DNA of 64,000 nucleotides, from NCBI GenBank assembly GCA_022495995.1, contig JAFEMH010000987.1:470001-534000 (forward strand), read 5' to 3'. The notes beneath the pieces are model-generated. The model worked only from the letters and a program-made list of their open reading frames with translations, ran no database searches and was not told the origin of the DNA. Position 1 is the stretch's first letter, and each line of letters starts with the position of its first letter. Positions 33,999-45,394 of the stretch are shown piece after piece. The DNA comes from Adenophora triphylla var. japonica. Its lineage: Eukaryota > Streptophyta > Magnoliopsida > Asterales > Campanulaceae. A program made the translations under genes and the position numbers.

Positions 33999-34076
33999 TT
34001 GAGAGGCCGGTACCTGGTGGTCCAGGATTAGTCCGGCGAAGCTGGGAACCTGGGTAACAAAAAAAAAAAAAAAAAA
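33999..34076 (+). mobile_element. 5'-truncated SINE with poly(A) tail
   Basis: A 59-bp body ending CCTGGGTAAC is followed by A19. It is flanked by a perfect 15-bp duplication, AGGGTATAGCTCCTC, at 33984-33998 and 34077-34091. The 3' end matches the SINEs at 55691-55972 and 62308-62528. Confidence 0.9.
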
Positions 34077-34091
34077 AGGGTATAGCTCCTC

Positions 34092-35069
34092 CTCAAAATA
34101 TGTCATGTACAGTGGCATGAAAACTGCACTTTAGTTAGTTCGTGAAACATCCAAATCCACCTTCAAGACAAGAGGAATTGGCACCTCACATGAGTAAACT
34201 TTACTGGAAAATGATCCACAAACTCTTATGGAGTGAGTTTAATGCTATTCACGTTCGTTCACGTATACTACATATTGGTACTCAGGATAGTATATGTAAG
34301 CCAAGAAATGTAAGTGAATCTTTGAATTGCTCAAAACCTGTAATGAGAAAAAGAAAAGAAAATATCAAATATGTAAGCCATATACCTAAACTGGGTCATG
34401 GTTCAACAATATGATTGAATCAGTGTCCTATTATGTTCTCAAAAATATTAAATCATTAATTCCGCATTGTTAAGCGTAGCTTTTTGCTCAATCAAATGGT
34501 ATTTATGACTATATCAAAGTATATCGGTGCATTGTTCTGAATTTACCGCACTGTTAATTTTTTCTTGATAAACTTATAATTCATTGACATATTTGATAAT
34601 TATGAAAACTATTTTTTTTCTAATCCAATCAAGAAAAATAATTTTTATAAAATATCATTTATTATAGGAAATAATTTTGTAAAAATAATAGGTCATTAAA
34701 TTTTTTTATATAAATTATATTTTGCATTCTGCTAGAACTGTGCATACCGATCGGTACAAAGTAGTTTAGATTGATTGGTACGCAATGATATGATCCGATT
34801 TTGACCGGTATAAAAGAAAATATGGTGCACATCATGTTTAGCTTCAATTTTTTGGGACATGGTGTACTATTTTAAATGACATGGTGTTTCCTATGGATCA
34901 ATATAAGACATGATTGACAATTATTTTAGGACAAATCGAATAGAAGGTGCAACTTTTATTATAGAGACAGATGGCAAATTATACATATAATAACCTATGT
35001 GATGTAAAGAACAGAGGTTATGAGATAAATCGAACAAAAATTAACAAGATTCGTTAACAAAGAAGACAC
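34092..35069. other. AT-rich intergenic stretch, nothing recognised
   Basis: Low-GC sequence with an imperfect near-repeat (GATCGGTACAAAGTAG and GATTGGTACGC near 34750-34780). Its open frames lack family signatures. Confidence 0.4.
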
Positions 35070-35074
35070 AATCG

Positions 35075-35264
35075 TGTTGGGGTATCAACCCAAGTCCCAC
35101 ATCGGCAATTGAAAGAAGAGTTGCTAGTATAAAAAAGGTGTCCACCCACTTCATTAGTATGAGGCCTTTTGGGAGTTGACCCAAGAGCAAATCCGTGCGG
35201 GCTGGGCCCAAAGCGGACAATATCATACTAATGTGGAGTGGTGGGGATGGTCGCGGTCCCAACA
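35075..35264. mobile_element. short TG...CA LTR-like element
   Basis: 190 bp bounded by TGTTGGGG and CCCAACA. It contains the AAGTCCCACATCGG motif, a TATAAAAAAG box and the GCGGGCTGGGCCCAAAGCGG and ACAATATC block found in many short, abundant plant repeats. It abuts the solo LTR at 35267 with only two bases between. The left flank is AATCG (35070-35074). It could be a TRIM-like or solo LTR. Confidence 0.6.
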
Positions 35265-35266
35265 AC

Positions 35267-35766
35267 TGTTAGGAATTTGACCAATATTGCCTAAATCCGA
35301 TTATGAGTAGGAAAATATTACTTTTCCCATATTGGTTAGGAGAAGGAATAGTAATCCCATATCAATTAGGAAAGGGGAAAAGTGGGTGTGCCTCCCCTAT
35401 ATAAATAGGCTTCACTAGTTAGGGTTTTGAGAGAACTTGAGAGAACTTGAGAGAGTTAGCATATATAAATAGGCTTCACTAGTTAGGGTTTTGAGAGAAC
35501 TTGAGAGAACTTGAGAGAGTTAGCATAGGTTTACAATTTAGAGAGAGAAATTGTACGCTTGTATGCGATTGGTGAGGATATTAAAGAGTGTTGAGGAAGA
35601 GGGTGTCTCCATTCTTGTAATATCAAGAAATATATAGAAGTTATATTTTGGGTGGAATAGACTTTTAGCCGAACCACAGAATATTGTGTGTTTTGTCTTT
35701 ATTTCGTATTGTGTGTTGTTGATTTCTCTTGTTGCGGATTTCTTGTATGGGTGAGTGATCCTAACA
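35267..35766 (+). mobile_element. solo LTR with duplicated promoter
   Basis: 500 bp bounded by inverted TGTTAGGA and TCCTAACA ends. No internal retrotransposon sequence follows. The right flank AATCG (35767-35771) matches AATCG before the neighbouring element at 35075. The segment around TATATAAATAGGCTTCAC, including GAGAGAACTTGAGAGAACTT, is tandemly duplicated (about 35396-35458 and 35459-35525). Confidence 0.8.
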
Positions 35767-35771
35767 AATCG

Positions 35772-36370
35772 TTCTTGTCCTTTAATTCAATTCATAAATT
35801 CAAAAACTAAGTTATTCAAAGCCATAAAAGAGTTTAAATACTCTCCAAATATCCTAAAACGAATTGCCCAAGAAAGTACCAAAATAGCCCTAATTAAATT
35901 AAATCAAAACATCAGCAACGGAGGAAGAACAGAATTAAGAAACTGGCTTGTCGACGGCGAGGCGGGCGCCTGGCTTGCAGAAGAAACTCCCCCGTTGAAT
36001 GCTTGTGAGGCGTGCGCCTGGGTGGGAGAGGGCCGGCCGCCTGGAGCCCAGCCTTGTTGTGCAGCATTAGCAGCCATTGTTCAGCCTCAGCAGCAGCCCT
36101 TTTCTCTTCACCTGCGACTGCATCATATTTTCGATGGGCACAAAAGTCATTACAATTGCAAATTAGGAAATGATAGTTTTTAAGGTGACCATAGTAAGAA
36201 AATGGAAACTCATTTAGTGATAGTAAAGGGTGTAGAAGATCTCATTAAGCATGCACAGTAAAAACAGCTATCAACAAAAGTAAAAGTACCCCATTATAAA
36301 AGTGGACTTTTTATTAACTCTTTATTTTCTGAAAGGTGGAAGTAATTTTTTTTATTTTTTATTTTTTATT
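35772..36370. other. intergenic stretch with orphan GC-dyad cluster
   Basis: At 35955-36050 the sequence has GGCGAGGCGGGCGCCTGGC, GAGGCGTGCGCCTGGG and GGCCGGCCGCCTGG. These closely resemble the dyads in the Copia2 LTR read in its sense direction. They create an open frame (35755-36183) that is probably not a gene. A relic of a Copia2-family LTR is the best guess. Confidence 0.5.
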
Positions 36371-36374
36371 TTTT

Positions 36375-36456
36375 TTTCCATGATGACCTATGAGGATTCA
36401 TGTTAGCTGAGCCCAAATTATTTTGGGACCAAGACTTTGTTGTTGTTCTGTAAACG
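36375..36456 (+). mobile_element. SINE 3' end with TTGTTGTT tail
   Basis: Contains ATTCATGTTAGCTGAGCCCA, TTATTTTGGGACCAAG and ACTTTGTTGTTGTT, the same terminal module as 10825-10905 but on the + strand. The 5' part is not delimited. Confidence 0.6.
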
Positions 36457-36705
36457 CTCATACTCTTTATTTGTTTCCTTCTTATTTTTCTTATTTTAGG
36501 TGAATACATGGCATATGCTTGTGTGGTTCAACAAACTGGTTATAGTTTTTACTGATCTGTTGGACATTGTGAATATCTTGTAGGTGCATCAGTTTTTAAT
36601 AAAGCTTAAAAATGAAAAAGAAAAGCGTTGTTTTATTCCTCCGATTCATCTCACAAATACTGAGTTATATTTACTGTTGAATGTACAGCTCATGAACTCA
36701 GTTTT

Positions 36706-39108
36706 TGTAACGATCCCGAATTTCCACAATAATAATAATACTTAATTGATAATAAAATAACCTCGAACGGCTACTAAAATCATAATTCAAACACTAACCA
36801 TAATTTGAAATAACTTAAATGCAGATAACGGTAACAATATCAACGGCTAATAAAATTCACTAGCTCAACAAAATCCTTAAAGTCTTACAAACTCTCAAAT
36901 AACTGCAATAACTAACTAAAGAGTCTAAAATGAAATAAACTAAAACTATCATTGAACTCCTTATGAAGTGCTCTCGAACCGTTTCACATTCTTCCTATAT
37001 GAAATCTGGAAGAAAAGAAGATGAAAGGGTGAGCGAACAATGCCCAATAAGTTCATATACAACCTCTCCGATTACTAAGGAGGAGTTGACCTGAAGGAAT
37101 ATCAAACGATACAAATTTCAAATAACAATCGAAGACATAACAGAACACAAATTCGAAATAGTTATTTACCAAATCTCAAACCAATTGTCTTTCAAAATCT
37201 CAACGGTTTCACAAACTGAGTTGACAAATATTTTGGAGTTTCAAATGTTGACGAAATCGATTCAAATTGACTCGAATGATTTACTTAATTAAAATCGTCC
37301 CATACCAGTTTTAACTAACTAAACCACTCACAGATTATAAGGAAATTCAAAGGACTGATAAGCCGAACAAAGTTTACTCGAATGATCTAGTTATCTACAA
37401 CTGTCCCATACCAGCTGTAGATAATCAAATCATTTACAGACATCATGATCACATAAGTGGTCCACTGACCTTATCAAACCAAAATTCCATAAAGGGAACA
37501 AAATGACTCCTCAGAGTCCTAAACAGTGTATCCGGAACACCCCACCACTAATTTGAAGCGGTGTACTAAGTTTGCCCGAAGGCCAAAATATCAAATATAC
37601 CCCGCCAAAGCAGGTTGTCTAACTTAGTGATCATTAATGGAACAAAAATCATATCATATCAAAACTCATTTTTATACAGAATACGAACTTTCACAATAAC
37701 AATAAATTCTGTATTTATGAAATCAAAAGAACGATTTAGCAAACGAATAACAAAAGATTAGCAATTAACGGTAAACGAGGGAGTCAAAACAAATACTGAC
37801 GCGAGGTCAGCTTTTACGTATCAAAGGAACGTACATCGCCAAGATATATGCGGAAGCCTAAATAATGAAACGGAGCAGAAATCAATTAACTTAAAGATGT
37901 ATAATCCCTTACCTTAGCGTTGCTTAGTACTTTCAACAATGCTTCACGCGCACGAATCTACAATCATTGCAAAAAGGTTTCTTAGGATACAATAATGCCT
38001 AATTACTTAACCCGAACATTTTTTAATCATTCTTATTAACCTATAATTTAATTTTCCTTATCATCTTCTTAGGTTAACCAATCTCCCATAGGTTTTATCA
38101 AAATACTTTTAGGGCTCGTTTGGTAGGCCGATAGGATTAGTCTGTATTAATAGTGTGTTAATAGTGGGGGATTATTAATTAGGGGATTAATAACACCACC
38201 CTTTTCTTGGGGATTAATATGAAGGGGTTAGAGGGGATAAGAGTGGATAAGAAGCTTATCCGAGTTGTACCCAGGATTATTACTCCCATTGCATTTAGCC
38301 TACCAAACACCAAGATTATTGGACTAATAATCATATCCAACTCTAATCAGGCTACCAAATGACCCCTTAGGGTTTCTATAATCCAATCCCAATAATACTC
38401 TCTAATACAGGATGTACACTAAAGCATCCAAAACTCATATACAATGAGTATTACTAACAAATATGGAACTAACTAGTCCTTCTCACATAGCATTGTTTTG
38501 TTTTCTATTACAAATGAAATTACACTCGGCCCCACATGTCAAGTATCGCAGGAATCAATTTTCTTATTTTCTACTCCCACAATCTGTTAAATTCCATCTA
38601 CTTTTATTTCTTCTATTTTCTATTTGATAATTCATCTTCATCCTAAATAATTCAAGCCTATAATATTTATTTCCCTATATCAAACAACGCAGATCAAATA
38701 CAAAGTAATATAAAAATAAATTTGTTACCTTAGCCGAAATTCCCTGCCGCCGACTTCTCTCTCTCTCATTTTCTCTCTTTGCCGTCAAACAGTTTTCCTT
38801 TTTTTTTTTTTTTGTTTCTTAATGACACTAGGGTTAGGGTATTAAATATTTATACTCTAATTTATATTTTGCAAAACTAAATTTACTGACATGGGCCAAC
38901 ATGGGCCAAGTTAATAATTTAACCTCAAAAAAAAAATGGGCCAAAGCTTTATTTAGATCCTCCGTCTCCTCGGTTTAAATTGCTCCACTTATTACTTTAA
39001 AAACCCAATCCAAATTACTTATTTCATATCAGGCCCAACAATTATTTAATAATTAAAGTATTTACTAAAAACGTAAAATTAAGTTAATAAAATTTTTGGA
39101 ATATTACA
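36706..39108 (-). repeat. TR-GAG-A LTR1 (3' LTR)
   Basis: 2403 bp, + strand TGTAACGATCCCG to GGAATATTACA. The purine tract AAGGGGGTAAGAA precedes it in element sense (39109-39121). It carries a Tourist-like MITE (38112-38366) absent from LTR2, and supplies the uninterrupted reference for the three LTR2 pieces. Confidence 0.85.
38112..38366. mobile_element. Tourist-like MITE inserted in TR-GAG-A LTR1
   Basis: 255 bp with ends GGGCTCGTTTGGTAG and CTACCAAATGACCCC, flanked by TTA (38109-38111 and 38367-38369). LTR2 near 41975-41985 reads straight through this point, an empty site showing that the MITE arrived after the LTRs were formed. Confidence 0.9.
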
Positions 39109-39144
39109 TTCTTACCCCCTTAAAAGAAGTTTAGTTCTCTAAAC

Positions 39145-40274
39145 TTAACGTACCGCTACTGTCCACTTTGCATTCTCATCATCTCTAGCTTTCATAGTAT
39201 AGACTCTTCCTGTATGCTTTGAATTTGAGTCATCCTTGTTGTCCTTATCCTTGTCCTTGTTATCACGATCCTTTGTGAACCTCTCTTTAAGTGGTTCAGG
39301 GCAATCCTTAATCATATGCCCGGTCTTCCCACAGTTGAAACACGCCTTTAAGATTCTATAAGAACGTTGGGTGTCATGATTACCCCCACACTCACGACAC
39401 TTGGCACTATCAGCACGTTGTGTCACCTGTTTCTTTACCTGACTTCCTGAATCCTTATTATCCTGAAAACTGGTTTGTCTGTCTCTCTTTTTATGCTTGT
39501 CATCCCAATCTGCCTGCACTTCGATAAGACCTCTTTCCACTAGTAACGCCTTGTTTACCACGTCCTTAATGGTACCACACCCCTCTTGATCGCATGCTTT
39601 AACCCCTCTTCAAACCTACGCACGCGATTTTCTTCAGCTGCCACGTAAGTAGGGGCAAAGTTGGCAAGACGTGCAATCTCAGCCTCATACTCAGACACCG
39701 TCTTGTCCTTCTGTACTAGCTTAATAAAGTCATTCTCTCTCTGAATCTGCTCACTTCTATGAAAATACTTCTCATAAAAGGCCACCTTGAAATCTTTTCA
39801 AGTAAACAAAAACTCATCATTCTGATGTTTGCGCTTCTCCATAAGCCACCAATCATAGGCCCCCTCCTTCAACATGAAGGTGGCACACGACACTTTGATA
39901 CTCTCACGACAGCGCATCCCCTCAAATGTCTTTTTCATTTCTTGCACCCAAACCTCCGCTGCTATAGGTCCCCCAATACCACTAAAGGTTGCGCTAGTAT
40001 GCTTTTTAAATTCTGCTAAATCACTACTCTGCCTAGGTGGGACACCACCAACCTGTTGCTGCTGAACCTGCTGTTGCTGGATTAATCATGTAAGTGCTTG
40101 CAACAAGGGAACTAATTCTGCCACCGATGCTACCGGTTGCTGCACCCCTTGACCATTTGTCCCATTGGTTTGATTACCATCCTGAACATTTTGGGCATTC
40201 CCAACCCTATGATTAGAACTATTCTCAGCTGAAACCTTATGGTTATCATTCTCAACATGATCCTCTCCCCTCAC
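39145..40274 (-). pseudogene. TR-GAG-A gag
   Basis: Minus-strand blocks at 40274-40086 (Asn/Gln-rich N-terminus), 40085-39786 in a continuing frame (WVQEMKKTFEGMRCRESIKV, DWWLMEKRKH), 39785-39555 (FYEKYFHRSEQIQRENDFIK, VSEYEAEIARLANFAP) and 39561-39145 (CRECGGNHDTQRSYR, CFNCGKTGHMIKDCPEPL, then a Lys/Asp-rich tail) form a typical gypsy gag with a zinc-knuckle region. In-frame stops near 40084 and 39800 and a frameshift near 39560 disable it. No protease, RT or integrase follows before LTR1. Confidence 0.85.
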
Positions 40275-40562
40275 ATCATTAGTCTGACTCTGTTGTCGAC
40301 CCCTCCGGTTTGGATCCTTGCACTCACTCTTCTTTTCGCCATTAACCTAAAATGGCAAAAGGGAAAATAGTCATAATTCCAAATAGATAAGCTTTTGACA
40401 TGCTAGGAAATAAAACATTATAAACTTTCATAATTCGATAAAACAACTAATCTTATTCTAACAATCTACACTAACACTTCCAGAATGGCACTGAGGTCAA
40501 ACCTAAGACTCAGATCAAACTTATCCTCACACATCCTAAACTCCCAAAGATCTAAAGCCAAA

Positions 40563-40574
40563 GCTTTGATACCA
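40563..40574 (-). promoter_or_regulatory. TR-GAG-A primer-binding site
   Basis: In element sense TGGTATCAAAGC, one base from the tRNA-iMet-complementary TGGTATCAGAGC, lying two bases from LTR2. Confidence 0.8.
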
Positions 40575-40576
40575 TT

Positions 40577-42024
40577 TGTAACGACCCCGAATTTTCACAA
40601 CAATAATAATACTTAATTGATAATAAAATAACCTCCAGCGGCTACTAAAACCGTAATTCAAACACTAACCACAATTTGAAATAACTTAAATGCGAATAAC
40701 AGTAACAATATCAATGGCTAGTACAATCCACTAGCTCAACAAAATCCTTAAAGTCTTACAAACTCTCAAATAATTGCAATAACTAACTAAAGAGTCTAAA
40801 ATGAAATAAACTAAAATGATCCTTGAACTCCTTATGAAGTGCTCCCGAACCGTTTCACATTCTTCCTATATGAAATCTGGAAGAAAAGAAGATGAAAGGG
40901 TGAGCGAACAATGCCCAGTAGTTCATATACAACCCCTCCGGTTACTAAGGAGGAGTTGACCTGAAGGAATATCAAACAATACAAATTTCAAATAACAATC
41001 GAAGACATAACAGAACACAAATTCGAAATAGTTATTTACCAAATCTCAAACCAATTGTTTTTCAAAATCTCAACGGTTTCACAAACTGAGTTGACAAATA
41101 TTTTGGAGTTTCAAATGGTGACGAAATCGATTCAAATTGACTCGAATGATTTACTTAATTAAAACCGTCCCATACCAGTTTTAACTAACTAAACCACTCA
41201 CAGATTATAAGGAAATTCAAAGGACTGATAAGCTGAACAAAGTTGACTCGAATGATCTAGTTATCTACAACCGTCCCATACCAGCTGTAGATAATCAAAT
41301 CATTCACAGACATCATGATCACATAAGTGGTTCACTGACCTTATCAAACCAAAATCCCATAAAGGGAACAAAATGACTCCGCAGAGTCCTAAACAGTGTA
41401 TCCGGAACATTCCACCATTAATTTGAAGCGGTGTACTAAGTTTGCCCGAAGGCCAAAATATCAGATATACCCCGCCAAAACAGGTTGTCTAACTTAGTGA
41501 TCATTAATGGAACAAAAATCATATCATATCAAAACTCATTTGTATAAAGAATACGAACTTTCACAATAACAATAAATTCTGTATTTATGAAATCAAAAGA
41601 ACGATTTAGCAAACGAATAACAAAATATTAGCAATTAACGGTAAACGATGGAGTCAAAACAAATACTGACACGAGGTCAGCTTTTACGTATCAAAGGAAC
41701 GTACATCGCCAAGAAATATGTGGAATTCTAAATAATGAAACGGAGCGGAAATCAATTAACTTAAAGATGTATAATCCCTTACCTTAGCGTTGCTTAGTAC
41801 TTCCAACAATGCTTCACGCGCACGAATCTACAATCATTGCAAAAAGGTTTCTTAGGATACAATAATGCCTAATTACTTAACCCGAACATTCATTAATCAT
41901 TCTTATTAACCTATAATTTAATCTTCCTTAACATCTTCTTAGGTTAACTAATCCCCCATAGGTTTTACCAAAATACTCCTAGTGTTTCTATAATCCAATC
42001 CCAATATTACTCTCTAATACAGGA
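40577..42024 (-). repeat. TR-GAG-A LTR2, first piece
   Basis: Matches LTR1 from its start TGTAACGACCCCG, with scattered substitutions, through TCTCTAATACAGGA. The match stops exactly where Copia2 begins and resumes after Copia2 at 55623 with TGTACACTAAAGC. Confidence 0.95.
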
Positions 42025-42489
42025 TGTTGTGCAATGCAGTGGAAGCAAAAGAACAATAACCAAGAACACACACAAACAAGCAATTGAGAAAACGAAAGAG
42101 AAAAGAGATGAAAATCAATTGGGGTTTGAATCACTGCCTTTGTATTATGTGCAATATCTTTCTTAACTTTTACATAGGGTTATAACAAGTATTTATACTA
42201 ACAAACCATAGCCCAAAACTAAGACCAGAAAACATAAAAACCCGTAATTCAGCACCCCCCCCCTCGTCTGGCATTGAGGCGTGCGCCTCATATTAAGCCA
42301 GGCGCCCGCCTGGCGTGGAACCAAACTCGGCCAAACCTTCTGGAGTTGAAGCGCCCGCCTCGCCTAGAGTTATGCGGCCGCCTCAAGGCAAAATCAAATG
42401 GCCCTTCCTACGGCATACCATGCGCCCGCCTCATCCAAGATGGGGCGCCCGCCTCAAGCCACACAGCAAATGTCGAGCCAAATCCTACA
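42025..42489 (-). repeat. Copia2 3' LTR (left)
   Basis: 465 bp. It contains the TATA box complement at 42192-42199 and a GC-dyad array (42276-42458, with GAGGCGTGCGCCTC, CCAGGCGCCCGCCTGG and three GCGCCCGCCTC units) about 77 bp upstream in sense. The GAGGCGTGCGCCTC unit is absent from the right LTR. Confidence 0.95.
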
Positions 42490-42559
42490 ATCTCCACCTT
42501 GGCGAGCATTCACCCCACCCAACAGAAGATACAAGGAACCAGCTCGAACCTCCCCATCT

Positions 42560-45390
42560 CTAACAGCTAGAGATGTGCAACAAGTCCAAACAGTGCTTGA
42601 ACTTGTCAGTGGTAACCGGCTTCGTCAACATATCAGCAGCATTCTCCGCAGTGTGAACCTTCTCTAACACAACCTCACCCATATCAATCAACTCCCGAAT
42701 CTTGTGAAACCGAACATCAATATGCTTCGTCCGTTGATGATAAATATGATTCTTTGCTAGAAAAATCACGCTTTGACTGTCACAAAGCAACTTCACTCCA
42801 CCTTGCTGAATGCCCAATTCGTTGACCAAACCCCGAAGCTATAAGGCTTCCTTTGCAGCTGCAACCGCTGCCATGTATTCCGCTTCCGTTGTAGACAATG
42901 CAATAATCGACTGAATCATAGATCTCCAACATATGGGTCCACCACCAAGAGTAAACGCATAACCCGTAGTCGACCTCCTCCGATCCAAGTCACCCGCATA
43001 ATCAGAATCAACATACCCCACAACAGAAAGCTCCTCACTCTTACCTTCAAACATGATGCCATAATCCATAGTGCCCTTCAAATATCTGAGAATCCACTGA
43101 TCGCTTTCCCAATGTTTGTTTACCCTGATTCGCCATATACTTGCTAACCACACTAATAGCTTGCACCAAATCTGGCCTCGTGCAAACCATAACATACATG
43201 AGACATCCCACTGCGCTTACATAGGGAACCTTTGACATACTCTGAATATCTTCAGTCGAACTCGGGGAATCTGAGGCAGATAAACTAAAATGACTCGCCA
43301 ATGGTGTCTTCACAGGTTTTGCATTCCGCATATTGAACCTCTCCAACACCTTCTCCACATAGCCAGCTTGAGACAACCACAATCTCCTAGATTTCCTGTC
43401 TCGGCGAATCTCCATCCCAAGAATCTTCTTGGCTTCCCCCAAATCCTTCATGTCAAATTCTGTACTCAACAAGACCTTCAACTGATTGACCTCGTTCTTA
43501 CTTCTACCCGCGATAAGCATATCATCCACATACAGTAACAGAAAAATAAAAGAACCATCATCAAGGTTCCTCACATAAACGCAACAATCATACTCACAAC
43601 GCTTGTAGCCAATACGTACCATGTAGGAGTCAAACCTCGTATACCACTGCCTCGGAGACTGCTTCAGCCCATAAAGTGACTTCTTCAATCTCTACAAACC
43701 AAACGCTCCGCTCGGCTCGTGGAACCCATGTGGTTGCTCCATGAAAATCTGCTCATCCAACTCACCACGTAGAAACGTAGTTTTCACATCCATCTGCTCC
43801 AACACCAAATCATAGTGCGCTACAAGACCCAACACAATCCGAATGGAAGTATGTCTCACAACAGGCGAAAAAATCTCATTATAATCCACCCCCTCTCGCT
43901 GCGAATACCCCTTTGCTACCAAACGAGCCTTGAACTTTTCCCCTCTATTTCGAGCACGCTTCCTTGTGCTTGAAAACCCACTTGCAACCAATAGCACGCT
44001 TCCCTTTAGGAAGCTCTACCAAATCCCATGTATCATTCTTGTACAATGACTCTATCTCCTCTGCCATAGCAGTTACCCACTTATCCTTTTCCGGACTGTT
44101 TATAGCCTCCTTAAAAGTACTCGGGTCTCCACTACTAAGAACAAGAACATATGAAGCCATGTCTTCAAATTCATACCTGACCGGTGGCTTGATTACTCTC
44201 TTAGGTCTCCCAACTGAAGTACTAGCCACTTCCTGTGTAGTTGCCTCTGACTCCGGAAGAGTGAGATCCGCATCAGTATTATCCTCACGTAGCTCCACCT
44301 CAATAACCTGCTTCTCGCCCTCTTTGCTTTCTGGCACCTTCTCCTTATCATCTTGAGTACACTTCAACATAGCCTTTTCATCAAAGACTACATCCCTACT
44401 AATCACCACCTTGCTTGACTTGGGATCCCAAAGCTTGTATCCTTTCACACCTGTTTCATACCCGAGAAAGACACACTGTTTTGACTTTGGGTCAAGCTTC
44501 GATCGCTCTTCACCAGGAATATGCACATAGGATGGACACCCAAACACCCGGATATCGGTGAAGTCTACCTCATTACCCGTCCATACCTCCTCCGCAAACC
44601 TGTTGTCCAAAGAGACTCTAGGTGATCTGTTAATCAAGAAACATGCCATACTCACCGCATCAGCCCAAAAGTTCTTCGCCAACCTCGCATTGAATCGTAG
44701 ACACCTCGCCCTTTTCGCAATAGTTCTATTCATCCTTTCAGCCACACCATTTTGTTGTGGTGTCTTGTGTACCGTGTAGTGCCTCTTGATTCCATGCTCT
44801 CGACATAACTTCTTGAACTCGCCATCTGTGTACTCTGTCCCATTATCACTCCTCAAACACTTGATTTTTTGCCCCGTTTGATTTTCCACTTCAGCTTTCC
44901 ACACCTCGAACTTCTCAAAAGTTTCTGACTTGTGCCTCATGAAGTAAACCCAAACCTTCTTCGAAAAATCATCAATAAAAGTCACGAAGTAATAATGTCC
45001 TCCTCTAGATTCTGTTCTAACCGGCCCCCACACATCTGAATGAACATAATCGAGAATACCCTTTGTCGTGTGTTTACCCGTCTTGAATTGCACCTTGTTC
45101 TGCTTTCCAAGAACACAATACTTGCAAAAATCAAGTTTACAAGTTTTCACACCCTTCAACAACTTACGTTTATGAAGTTCCTGCATTCCCCTTTCACACA
45201 TGTGACCAAGCCTCATATGCCATAGAAGGGCATCAGTATCAACCTCAGACTCAATGGATGTGACTCACTTTCCTGGCCAGTGCTCCCTAGCAACCTGTAA
45301 ATGTTCTTGGAGCTCTTTTCACCCTTCATCACAACCATAGCACCCTTAACCACTTTCAATACTCCACCTTGTGCTTTATAGTTCATACCG
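42560..45390 (-). pseudogene. Copia2 pol: integrase, RT, RNase H
   Basis: Block 45216-43945 contains the integrase zinc motif end, the catalytic DDE core (HSDVWGP, CLRSDNGTEYTDG, PQQNGVAERMN) and the start of RT. A frameshift near 43990 leads to 43997-43692 ([35 protein letters not shown]). A TAG then precedes 43688-43047 with the intact polymerase box LLLYVDDMLIAG. A frameshift near 43110 leads into RNase H at 43195-42560 (VGYVDSDYAGDLDRRRSTTG, ALSTTEAEYMA, RTKHIDVRFHKIRE, ENAADMLTKP). Catalytic residues survive, but at least two frameshifts and two stops break the polyprotein. The upstream pre-integrase part (45390-45217) continues across TR-GAG-B at 54040. Confidence 0.95.
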
Positions 45391-45394
45391 TTAG

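Noticed and set aside
35755..36183. 142-residue + strand open frame with Ala/Pro-rich middle
   Set aside because: It starts inside a solo LTR and its GC-rich centre matches LTR dyad clusters; no protein family signature.
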